NCBI RefSeq assembly: GCF_900114245.1
Contig: NZ_FOSK01000022.1
Coordinates: 1 to 51,401, forward strand
Direction: 5' to 3'
Length of the DNA: 51,401 bases
From: Pseudovibrio ascidiaceicola
GTDB lineage: Bacteria > Pseudomonadota > Alphaproteobacteria > Rhizobiales > Stappiaceae
Of this stretch, positions 19,335 through 27,308 are shown piece after piece (the first letter of the stretch is position 1; each line of letters begins with the position of its first letter). Position numbers and translations under genes: made by a program. A model generated the notes under the pieces. The model was given only the letters and a program-made list of their open reading frames with translations. It was not told where the DNA came from and did no database searches.

Positions 19335-19374
19335 GCCGCACACCATGACACTACGAAACACTATGGTGTGCGGC
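19335..19374 (+). terminator. strong hairpin after hasA
   Basis: GCCGCACACCAT (19335-19346) pairs perfectly over 12 bases with ATGGTGTGCGGC (19363-19374), loop 16 bases, followed by TTGTCTTC. It begins 43 bases after the hasA stop. An A-rich stretch on the 5' side makes it a possible bidirectional terminator. Confidence 0.7.
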
Positions 19375-19586
19375 TTGTCTTCAATGAACAGCTCTCAAAT
19401 AAGTTAGATTCTGAGATTGCTTAGTTTGCACTGGCAACTCACTCAACGCATTATCACAGCCAGCGCCATGTCGTTGTTGCCTCTCCAAAGCTTACTTTTA
19501 ACTTCGGGCTGGGCTATTCTCGTTAGAGAAACGCCACAATCTCTGACAACCTAAATAAACAGTAGCCAAACGAACCAGGATAAGAC

Positions 19587-19891
19587 TCATAGTGCTTCGA
19601 GGAAATTCACCAGATCCTCGATTTCTGTTCTGTTTAGCTTCAATGGTTGCAAAAGTTCGGAATGCCTTGGGAAGAGTGGATCAGATGCTTCTTCCCTCGT
19701 TCTTGGTCGTTCGCGACCACCTCCGAAGTTATAGAGCAACACAACCTTTCGCAGGGATGAAATAACACCGTTGTGCATGTAGGGAGCACTTTTGCGGATG
19801 TGTCGCAAACTTGGTGTTGCGAAGGCTCCCACATCCTTCGGATTATTGGTAACCTGATAGCGTCCTAGGTCCTCCAGCGGTTTTCCGAAGT
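19587..19891 (-). pseudogene. C-terminal fragment of a second di-haem peroxidase
   Basis: The frame from about 19889 down to 19587 encodes YFGKPLEDLGRYQVTN, then GAFATPSLRHIRKSAPYMHNG and NFGGGRERPRTREEASDP, ending DLVNFLEAL. This is collinear with residues 266-366 of the intact peroxidase at 8036, with many synonymous and some amino-acid differences, so it is an older paralogue rather than a fresh duplication. Both haem-binding motifs are gone and there is no start. The homology begins abruptly where the small gene read from 20086 is cut off, showing a deletion junction near 19890. It lies tail to tail with hasA. Confidence 0.85.
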
Positions 19892-20086
19892 AGTCGCTGC
19901 ATCGAGGATCTGGTTGGTGTTCACTTCCACCGTGAGTGTCATGCTGTCTGCGTTAACCCACGCCTTGACCGCAGCTTTGTCATCGAGGGCGTGAGCGATC
20001 GGATCGCAGGCCTCATATGGCCGAATTACATCAAACCCCGCCTTTGCAAAGTTATGTGCTGCAATCCTGACTATGCTGGTTCTCAT
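19865..20086 (-). CDS. small protein of unknown function, 3' end truncated by fusion to peroxidase remnant
   Basis: I do not recognise it. The start at 20086 has a textbook ribosome binding site (GGAGGAAATTCT before ATG). The product begins MRTSIVRIAAHNFAKAGFD and continues with acidic, soluble sequence. The last eight codons (after ILDAAT) overlap the peroxidase fragment in a different frame, so the native C-terminus was lost in the deletion that made the junction near 19890. It follows the 70-residue gene at 20171 on the same strand. Confidence 0.5.
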   Translation of the reverse strand: MRTSIVRIAAHNFAKAGFDVIRPYEACDPIAHALDDKAAVKAWVNADSMTLTVEVNTNQILDAATTSENRWRT

Positions 20087-20170
20087 AGAATTTCCTCCGT
20101 TCAGCGGGCACCTTGCCCGGCTTCACGACTGCAACCCCGCACTACTGACGGGGCTAAAATTCCTTGCGAG

Positions 20171-20383
20171 CTAGGTAGAATAGGCGTCGAGTTCAGCAGC
20201 GAGCTTGTCTCTGGCGGCGCTTAGCATGTCAAGATAGGCACCGCCTCGGTGCAGGATGGTCTTACCCGCCCATAGCTCCTCGGCGTTCTTGTCGCCAAAG
20301 ACCTCGCGCACTTCCTCGTTTGTGTAGCGTAGGATTTCCATCCCCCATTGAGGGTGCTCTGTGTAGATATAGTTCACGTGCAT
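20171..20383 (-). CDS. small soluble protein of unknown function
   Basis: A 70-residue acidic product (begins MHVNYIYTEHPQWGMEILRY, ends DKLAAELDAYST) with no family I can name. A good Shine-Dalgarno (GGGAGGAG) lies nine bases upstream of the ATG at 20383. The sequence looks like a genuine compact alpha/beta or helical protein. It precedes the truncated gene at 20086 by about 85 bases on the same strand; the two may be remnants of one operon. Confidence 0.55.
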   Translation of the reverse strand: MHVNYIYTEHPQWGMEILRYTNEEVREVFGDKNAEELWAGKTILHRGGAYLDMLSAARDKLAAELDAYST

Positions 20384-21758
20384 GGCGCTCGCTCCTCCCG
20401 TCGCCTATGCTCTTTACACATGGCCTGAGTTTGGGTTGCCCGGTACCGCGCAATGCCATACCAGCTTGAACAATCAAGGGCTTACAAGTGTCATACCGTT
20501 GGTTTTGTGGGTGTGTCGATACCTGCGAAGTGTGACTGGTCCGCGCTTTAGAACAGGAGGCGTCTTGCTTGCCGGTGCCCTCTCGTCTCGGCTGGTATCG
20601 TCTAGCACCCGCCTTGAGCTGACTTTAACTGCTTTGCACCGCACTCCCCAACAAATGACCCTGCACTTCTGGCGCGACAGAATCGGGGTCATTCGGGCAA
20701 TTTATCGCTATGTTCGGCGAAGCTGCGTCCCCTCCTTCCATCTGCAGTCAAGCAGCGCAATATCCTCCTCGCAATCCCATACCAAGCTTCCCCTACCCCG
20801 GCTTTGGGATCCTTCCGGGCCGCGATCGTATGCAGTGGGGTTTTGCGCACTAAGTCGCCAGTGACAAAAGAAAGTTCTGGGTTCGCGGTTCGCATTTAGT
20901 GGGAATGAAAATGCCATTGCACCGCAACATAACTAGGTTAAAATATTGTTATATAAAATATTTTACAATAAAACTCTCATTTCAAACCTCCACCTAGAGC
21001 GCGAACCTTAAGTTTTGAGTTTGCGTGCCAGGTTAGCACTCTAAATTTGCTTTACCGAAGCACTCATCCTTGCACTTCTAGAGGTAATCTCTGTTGCTTT
21101 GTGATGCAGCTTGTATTCGCTAAACCGGATTAGAACAGCGTCATTTTCAGCTTTGCTCCAATGGTGAAATTTATCTCCGATCCACAAATGCATTATTTGG
21201 TACTTGGCATCATCGGACGCAACCTCAATGCCTCATAATGTATGTCATCACTCTGGTATTGTGCAGGCACGAGCACATGGTAGCAGTCCAAATGAACGCC
21301 ATGAAGCCATCCGCTTTTTCACAACATTCAATCACTCCGGAGATTGCGGCGTAGAAGCTTTAGAGGGCGCACAGAGATTGCTCACTCTTCTTTCAAGGCC
21401 CGGATTTGCACTTATTCTTATCAGTATAGCTTTGCTTGCCAGTGGCCTGAGCTCCAGAGTCATCGCCACCACAGAAGCAAAAATTGCTATAGAAGGCTTC
21501 ATAAACCTAAAAACCACTCTACGGGCTCGCTGTATTATCACGCACAGATTTACCAAACAACAACAACGATTAATTCTTAAGTTTTCTGTACCTCACTTAA
21601 AGCTCACTGCTTTTAACTAGTCAATTGCTACCCAAATATCCCGCACTGCGCCTCAACAATGCAACCGCGATAGTTTCTGTATTTCAAGAAAAGCGCTCGC
21701 TTTAAAGACCTGCAATATTTGATGGATCAGCTTGACAGAGCGGCCGCAAAATTATACT
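20384..21758. other. about 1.4 kb with no recognisable gene
   Basis: Several overlapping frames of 60-160 codons exist on both strands but none shows a family motif, good start signal or consistent coding pattern. The part up to about 20920 is GC-richer. An AT-rich inverted repeat follows (TAAAATATT 20939-20947 with AATATTTTA 20957-20965). The stretch 21000-21750 also looks non-coding. With the peroxidase remnant and orphan small genes next to it, the whole looks like a scar of past insertion and deletion. Confidence 0.4.
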
Positions 21759-21773
21759 TGAATGTATGACTCA
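21759..21773. promoter_or_regulatory. RirA-type iron box (TGA-N9-TCA) before the siderophore operon
   Basis: TGA, nine bases, TCA, in the context CTTGA...TCATATT, 46 bases before the exporter start. It is almost the same as the box at 13966. Iron-responsive repression of the siderophore operon is the expected meaning. Confidence 0.65.
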
Positions 21774-21818
21774 TATTTAATACACACCTCCTGATTGTAT
21801 TGAGAATAGTGGTCTCCA

Positions 21819-23021
21819 GTGTTTAAACCGTCGATAACTATGCCTGCTATTGCGGCGAGTACATTCCATCAGGCGTGTCTGGTGGTCATGGTGCCGTTAC
21901 TGCAAGATGTCTTTGACCTGACACTCAGTATGATTGGGGTTGTAGTAGGAACAGGCTTGATGGCAACTGCGATCAGTTTGCCTGCTTGGGGACGAATAGA
22001 AGCATATATCGGAGCTCTCGGTGCCTTGAAGATCATACTGAGTTTCGCGGTATTAAGCGTGTCTGCAATTGCAATCAGCTTTATGCTAGTCAGCTATGCT
22101 ATAATCTCACCTCTCCTCGGATTGGCTGTCCTCATTACGGCACGAATTGCTTATAGCATTTCAGTTCCAGCTCTCCTTCCGCTTACTCAAGCAATACTCG
22201 CAAGAAATTCGCAAAATTCTTCCAAGCTTCTAGCTCCGATAGGTCGTTTGAGTTCTATGACAGGTCTTGGACGACTTGCGGGAAACGCAGCTGTGGCTCC
22301 GCTCTTGCTTCTTGGGGGAGTCGCTCCGCTTATTGCTCCAATTCCAGTCTATGTAGTTTGCTTATTTTTCGCATTTAAGCAGTCATCACCAGCAACGACA
22401 AAATGCAAAAAGAGCAACGAATACAAAAACCGGATCACACTTCCCAAAACTGCGCTTTTGATTGGATTTGCTCTGCAGTTGTGTCTTGGTGCAACATATG
22501 TGCTGCTGGGCCCGCTCATAAAAGACAGCATGCAGCTAAACTCAACTCAGGCAACCACTGTTGCAAGTTATTGTCTTACCGCTGCTGTTCTAAGCGGGTT
22601 GGTCGCTCAGTTGGGCCTCTTACCAATCGTTCGCAAGCATGCAAGCATTGTGCAAATCACCAGCGCAATTAGCTTTACGGCAGGCCTCAGTCTGCTTTGC
22701 ATAGCGCATACGCTTTCTTTTATTGCAATGAGTGCAGCTATCATTGGCGCTTCAGCAGCACTGCTCACAGCTACTAATTCAGTATATTTGCTGAAACGAT
22801 TGCCAGCTTCACTCAAAGCAAAAGGGTCGACCACTCTTTCCTGTTCTCAGTTTGCCGGGTTAGCCACAGGCTCCCTTCTTGGCGGCTTTGGTGGAGAGAC
22901 GAGCCTGACCTTAACTTTTTCATTTGCCACCATAATCGCACTTGTTTTTTGCGTAGGTGGCTCCGGGTTCGTGATCAGCCACAAGCCAGTTGCGCGACCT
23001 TTGCGTCCCTCTGATATTTGA
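21819..23021 (+). CDS. MFS transporter, likely siderophore exporter
   Basis: A 400-residue protein with about twelve hydrophobic spans and the loop basic residues of the major facilitator superfamily. It is the first gene of an iron-boxed siderophore operon; the N-hydroxylase starts 22 bases after it. Exporters of this family commonly release citrate-hydroxamate siderophores to the medium, so export is the likely role, though import cannot be excluded. The start is uncertain: GTG 21819 gives the longest frame and ATG 21840 is an alternative; neither has a strong ribosome binding site. Confidence 0.8.
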   Translation: MFKPSITMPAIAASTFHQACLVVMVPLLQDVFDLTLSMIGVVVGTGLMATAISLPAWGRIEAYIGALGALKIILSFAVLSVSAIAISFMLVSYAIISPLLGLAVLITARIAYSISVPALLPLTQAILARNSQNSSKLLAPIGRLSSMTGLGRLAGNAAVAPLLLLGGVAPLIAPIPVYVVCLFFAFKQSSPATTKCKKSNEYKNRITLPKTALLIGFALQLCLGATYVLLGPLIKDSMQLNSTQATTVASYCLTAAVLSGLVAQLGLLPIVRKHASIVQITSAISFTAGLSLLCIAHTLSFIAMSAAIIGASAALLTATNSVYLLKRLPASLKAKGSTTLSCSQFAGLATGSLLGGFGGETSLTLTFSFATIIALVFCVGGSGFVISHKPVARPLRPSDI

Positions 23022-23043
23022 CAGAACACAAAGGAGCCTTGAG

Positions 23044-24384
23044 ATGTCCCAGATCGTCAAGATGCCGAAGAATACGCAACCAGTTTATGACCTAATCGGA
23101 TTAGGCATAGGGCCGTTTAATCTGAGCGTTGCCGCATTGGCACAGAGCTCATCACGCATTCGCACAGCATTTTTTGACAGTAAGTCAGAATTCAGCTGGC
23201 ATCAGGGATTGATGTTTTCGCGCTCTGTTTTGCAAACATCGTTCTTGAAAGACCTCGTCACAGCGGTACAACCAACCAGCGCATACTCTTTTATGGCATT
23301 TCTGGTTGAAAAGAAGAGGTTCTATGACTTTTTAGCTGGTCGTTTTACCGGAGTAACCCGTGTGGAGTTTAATGAATATCTTGCATGGGCTGCTGGCAAG
23401 ATGAACAATCTTCATTGGAACCACACTGCCCAGGAAATCTCGGTAAAAGACAACCGTCTATCTGTGGCGTTTGAAGACGGACGAGTTGAGCACACTCACA
23501 ATCTTGTCATCGGCACAGGTATGAAGCCTTTTATACCGCAGTGGGCGACCGCTTACTTAGGTGAGAATTGTTTCCACGCAAGCAGTTACCTCAACAAAGC
23601 ACGGCAGATAAAGAACAAACGTATTGCAGTCATTGGCGGCGGACAAACCGGTGCGGAAATTGTTCTGGACCTTTTGACAAGCAAGCAAGCAGCTCCATTG
23701 GAGGTCCAGTGGATCAGCAATTTGCCCCGGTTCTCCCCCCTCGAAGAAGGTGGGTTTGTTGATCAGGTTTTTACACCTGCTTATGTTCAGAGCTACCAGA
23801 CTCTTCCTAAGCAAAGCCAGCGACAAGAAGTGGTAAACCAGAAGCTAGCAAGTGATGGCCTAACCCCAAGCACAGTCGATGAGCTGTATGCGGAAATCTA
23901 TCGCCGCAAGCATCTTTGCGCCGATCCCTGCACCATCACCTTGCTGCCGGGACGAGATGTAAAAGCGATGGAACAGCAGGGAACCGGCTATCGGTTGACC
24001 TCAAACTCTACGATTAGCGGTCAGACAGAAACGCAGCAAGCGGATCTGGTCATACTAGCGACAGGGGCAAAGCCAGCGCTTCCGGAGTTTATGACACCGC
24101 TCTTACCGCGCCTTTCGTTAGATGAAAATGGCCTGCCGGAATTGGATGCGTCCTACCGACTGCAATGGGATGGACCAAGAAACCTTCAGATTTTTGGATT
24201 AAATCTCGGCCTTTCCTCTCACGGCATTGTGGATCCGCAAATGAGCCTCATGACGTGGAGGAGTGCGACCATATTGAATGCTGTTGTAGGAGAGCCTCTC
24301 TTCGATCTGGAAGAAGACAATGAATTAATCGATTGGCCAAGTGTGCCACGAGCGGAAATCTTAAATCAGGTCATACCAGCCTGA
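23044..24384 (+). CDS. iucD: FAD/NADPH-dependent amine N-hydroxylase (lysine/ornithine monooxygenase family)
   Basis: A 446-residue flavoprotein that hydroxylates a side-chain amine as the first step of hydroxamate siderophore synthesis. The FAD-binding motif LIGLGIGPFNLSVAAL is near residue 18 and the NADPH motif IAVIGGGQTGAEI near 195. Other family blocks are FSWHQGLMFS, LQTSFLKDLVT and the C-terminal LVILATGAKPALPEF. ATG 23044 is chosen over the longer frame from 22990 because AAAGGAG lies eight bases upstream. With two NIS synthetases and an IucB-type acetyltransferase downstream, and no diaminobutyrate synthesis genes, lysine (as in aerobactin) is the likeliest substrate. Confidence 0.88.
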   Translation: MSQIVKMPKNTQPVYDLIGLGIGPFNLSVAALAQSSSRIRTAFFDSKSEFSWHQGLMFSRSVLQTSFLKDLVTAVQPTSAYSFMAFLVEKKRFYDFLAGRFTGVTRVEFNEYLAWAAGKMNNLHWNHTAQEISVKDNRLSVAFEDGRVEHTHNLVIGTGMKPFIPQWATAYLGENCFHASSYLNKARQIKNKRIAVIGGGQTGAEIVLDLLTSKQAAPLEVQWISNLPRFSPLEEGGFVDQVFTPAYVQSYQTLPKQSQRQEVVNQKLASDGLTPSTVDELYAEIYRRKHLCADPCTITLLPGRDVKAMEQQGTGYRLTSNSTISGQTETQQADLVILATGAKPALPEFMTPLLPRLSLDENGLPELDASYRLQWDGPRNLQIFGLNLGLSSHGIVDPQMSLMTWRSATILNAVVGEPLFDLEEDNELIDWPSVPRAEILNQVIPA

Positions 24385-24427
24385 ACCGCTGGTCATATCA
24401 TTAATTGCTCTATTCTTCAGGTTCGCC

Positions 24428-26263
24428 ATGAACAAAACCTTAGTTTACACTCAGGCAAGCAATCGTCCTGTGTCTGTCCCTCCAACACCTTCACAAAGGG
24501 CTGAGCATGCCACTGCAAGTGCGTTCTTAAATGCGCTCTTGCGCGAATGGTCAGGTTGGTCATTTCTATCACACGCGCAAAAAGAGCTTTTATGTTTTGG
24601 TGAGGATACAGTTTGTCTTCCTCTGCAAAACAATGATCGCTTGTTGCTGCAAGTCCCTCACCATACGGCCGCTCGATATGAAATACAGCTGCCTTTTTAC
24701 CTCTGGAACAGCGAAGGGCGTTGCAAGCCTGTCAGCCTCATGAGTGCGCTGACTACACTTATTACAGATAGTACAATCAGCGGTGAGCACAGCGAAAAGC
24801 AGTTTACGCTTTTATCGAGGGTGTTGGATAGCCATCAGGCTCAGATGCGAGCTTATGAGCTGGACGCTAACAATACTTCTCATCCTGCAGAGAACTGGAG
24901 TTTTCAGGAAGCTGAGCAGGCGCTTATTTCGGGCCACCCGACCCATCCAAATCCGCGCAGCAGAGACGAACTGACCAAAGACGATGCCTTGTTGTTATCG
25001 CCTGAATTAAAGGGGCAATTTCCTTTATTCTGGGTTTTGGCAGATCGTTCGATCCTAGTTTCAGGTTCTGGTGTGCAAAGAACTGCTTTTGATATGTGCC
25101 TGGAACTTGCCAAGAGCGATGAAACCTTGCCGGAAACACTGCGGACTAAAGTTGACAAGGGTTACGTGCCCATTGCCTGGCACCCATGGCAGGCAGAACG
25201 TTTATTAGCTCGTCCTCAGGTCATCCAATGGATACAGCAGGGCTTTCTTAAACCCTATGGGCCAGTTGGCAAGGCATTTACTGCGACCGCCTCAATGCGC
25301 GGAGTACACGCTTTTGAGGCGCCGTACATGCTTAAGTTTTCACTTTCCATGCGGCTGACAAACTCAAAAAGAGTACTTGCTCGCAAGGAAGTTGAACGCG
25401 GTGTGCAGATGGCAGAGCTGCTCTCAGGTGCCTTGGGGGATAAGCTAGCAAATGATTTCCCACATCTTACCATCCTTACTGAGCCTGGATATGTTGCTCT
25501 GCAAGATGAAGACGGCGGCGCATTGGAGGATAGTTTTGTAGTCTTGCGGGACAACCCGTTCCATGAACCGACACAAACCGGCCCTGCCATGCTCGCCAGT
25601 TTATGTGAACCTCATCTTGGTGCTCCATCCCCACTTAGTGACTTAATTTATAGGCAGGCTGCGCAAAAAACACTCTCCCCTCAGGGATTGGCAGAACACT
25701 GGCTGGATGCATTCATGGAAGTGGCTATCCTGCCTCTGCTTGATATTCGCGCCAGACATGGCCTCCTGTTCGGCTCTCATCAGCAAAATATGATGATTGC
25801 ACTGAAAGATGGCATGCCCGCTCATCTTTATGTCAGGGATTGTCAGGGTACAGGTCACTTAACGACCCATCATGATGTCCTATCTGCATACCTACCTGAC
25901 ATTGGCAAAAATGCTGAAAATGTGGTCCCCCCGGAGATTGGTGATGAGCTTCTTTGCTATTATGTGATTGTCAATAACCTACTCCACACCGTGAGCACTC
26001 TGGTGATTGATGGCTTGATGGACGAGGCGCGCGCCTATGACACGCTCCGCAGAAAATTTAAAGCTGCAGCTCAAAGTACGACCAGCGATCCAGCCTTTTA
26101 TGACTATCTGCTGACCTCTCCAACATTGGTCAGTAAGGGTAACTATCGCACTAGCCTTAGCAACGTAAACGAAGCATCGGGCGACGGAGCTGGCCAGCTC
26201 GCAGCATTCTTCAAAATAGCTAACCCATTCAATAACAAGAGAAATAGCGATGACATTGCATAG
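24428..26263 (+). CDS. iucA: NIS siderophore synthetase (IucA/IucC family), first copy
   Basis: A 611-residue ATP-dependent ligase that condenses a carboxylate such as citrate with an acyl-hydroxylamine. Family motifs are HPTHPNPRSRDEL near residue 180, YVPIAWHPWQAERLL, FTATASMRGVHAF, KFSLSMRLTNSKRVL, and the C-terminal RHGLLFGSHQQNMM and LYVRDCQGTGHLTTHHD. By analogy with aerobactin it would attach the first hydroxamate arm to citrate; assignment as iucA rather than iucC is by position and is tentative. The gene overlaps the next by 14 bases. Confidence 0.88.
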   Translation: MNKTLVYTQASNRPVSVPPTPSQRAEHATASAFLNALLREWSGWSFLSHAQKELLCFGEDTVCLPLQNNDRLLLQVPHHTAARYEIQLPFYLWNSEGRCKPVSLMSALTTLITDSTISGEHSEKQFTLLSRVLDSHQAQMRAYELDANNTSHPAENWSFQEAEQALISGHPTHPNPRSRDELTKDDALLLSPELKGQFPLFWVLADRSILVSGSGVQRTAFDMCLELAKSDETLPETLRTKVDKGYVPIAWHPWQAERLLARPQVIQWIQQGFLKPYGPVGKAFTATASMRGVHAFEAPYMLKFSLSMRLTNSKRVLARKEVERGVQMAELLSGALGDKLANDFPHLTILTEPGYVALQDEDGGALEDSFVVLRDNPFHEPTQTGPAMLASLCEPHLGAPSPLSDLIYRQAAQKTLSPQGLAEHWLDAFMEVAILPLLDIRARHGLLFGSHQQNMMIALKDGMPAHLYVRDCQGTGHLTTHHDVLSAYLPDIGKNAENVVPPEIGDELLCYYVIVNNLLHTVSTLVIDGLMDEARAYDTLRRKFKAAAQSTTSDPAFYDYLLTSPTLVSKGNYRTSLSNVNEASGDGAGQLAAFFKIANPFNNKRNSDDIA

Positions 26264-27308
26264 GATGCCTATTGGCTCATCACTTTCGATTGCCCATGAA
26301 ACACATGATGGCTCCTCTGATTTCAGATTTGCTCAAGTTGTTACATCCAGAGATTGGAATAATGGACAGCTAACCGTGTTGCGTGACACCAAAGCTTTTG
26401 CCTGTGCTCATCTGGAGAATGCGACAGAGGCAAACCTGAGTTTTTCATTCTATTTGGAAGGTTCTCAAGAAGAAAAACTAGAAGCAGTATTGCTGTGTCT
26501 GGAGGCCTGCTTTTCGTCGCATTCAGAGATAGAAACTCTGAAAATCAGCCTGCCAGCAGATACTATTGATCCACGAGACTTACCATTTCTTGCAGTAGCA
26601 AATGAGCACTATCAAGTGTATCGCTCTGGCTTCTATCAAAACCCACAACTCTGGCTCCTTCACAGATCCACAGGTCGTCTTCGCACCGGTTTGGTCGAGG
26701 GGCCAGATGGTCGGGATCATCCATTAAGACCACCACATCCAACCGGGTTGTGCTACGAGCGTTATGACCCCGTTGCTGACGTGGTCGTATCGTTTCGTGC
26801 CGTTGACATAGACCGTGATCTGGACAGGTTTCATCGCTGGATGAACGATGGCCGTGTCGCATATTTCTGGGAGCTGGCAAAATCTAAAGATGAGCTGAAA
26901 GCATACCTGGAAACATTACAGGCCAAACCCCACACCTATCCACTAATTGGTTGTTTTAATGGTGAGGAAGCAGGTTACTTCGAAACTTACTGGGTGCGAG
27001 AGGACCGTCTTGGCCCTTATTACGCCTCTCAAAGTTACGATAGAGGCTGGCATGGCTTGATTGGCGAACGCAGGCATCTAGGCAAAGTGAAAACCGGCGC
27101 TTGGTTGCGCGGGCTGACACACTATCTTTTCTTGGACTGCCAGTTGACTGATAACATAATGGGTGAGCCTCGGGTGGATAACGCCAAACTGCTTTCCTAC
27201 GCAGATTCTCTTGCTTATGAAAAACTTATGGAATTCGATTTCCCGCATAAACGCTCAGCACTCATGTGCTGTCGGCGGGAGCGTTTTTTTGAGGAGCTTC
27301 GCTTATGA
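26250..27308 (+). CDS. iucB: hydroxylysine-type N-acetyltransferase (IucB/RhbD family)
   Basis: A 352-residue GNAT-fold protein that acetylates the N-hydroxy amine to give the hydroxamate. The C-terminal catalytic part has the family blocks DRFHRWMNDGRVAYFWEL, YPLIGCFNGEEAGYFETYW, YDRGWHGLIGERRHLGK and MEFDFPHKRSALMCCRRERF. The first 150 residues are a less conserved domain. It overlaps both neighbours, by 14 bases upstream and by ATGA downstream, indicating coupled translation. Acetyl-CoA is the usual donor; a longer acyl chain cannot be ruled out. Confidence 0.88.
   Translation: MTLHRMPIGSSLSIAHETHDGSSDFRFAQVVTSRDWNNGQLTVLRDTKAFACAHLENATEANLSFSFYLEGSQEEKLEAVLLCLEACFSSHSEIETLKISLPADTIDPRDLPFLAVANEHYQVYRSGFYQNPQLWLLHRSTGRLRTGLVEGPDGRDHPLRPPHPTGLCYERYDPVADVVVSFRAVDIDRDLDRFHRWMNDGRVAYFWELAKSKDELKAYLETLQAKPHTYPLIGCFNGEEAGYFETYWVREDRLGPYYASQSYDRGWHGLIGERRHLGKVKTGAWLRGLTHYLFLDCQLTDNIMGEPRVDNAKLLSYADSLAYEKLMEFDFPHKRSALMCCRRERFFEELRL

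Noticed and set aside
20382-20864. 160-codon plus-strand frame and overlapping minus-strand frames at 20474 and 20689
   Set aside because: No start signals, no recognisable domain, and mutually overlapping; kept only as part of the gene-free stretch.
21204-21620. 138-codon frame with one hydrophobic stretch
   Set aside because: No ribosome binding site and no family resemblance; the composition looks non-coding.
22990-23043. Earlier start for the N-hydroxylase
   Set aside because: It overlaps the exporter's end; ATG 23044 has a good AAAGGAG and gives the normal N-terminus before the FAD motif.
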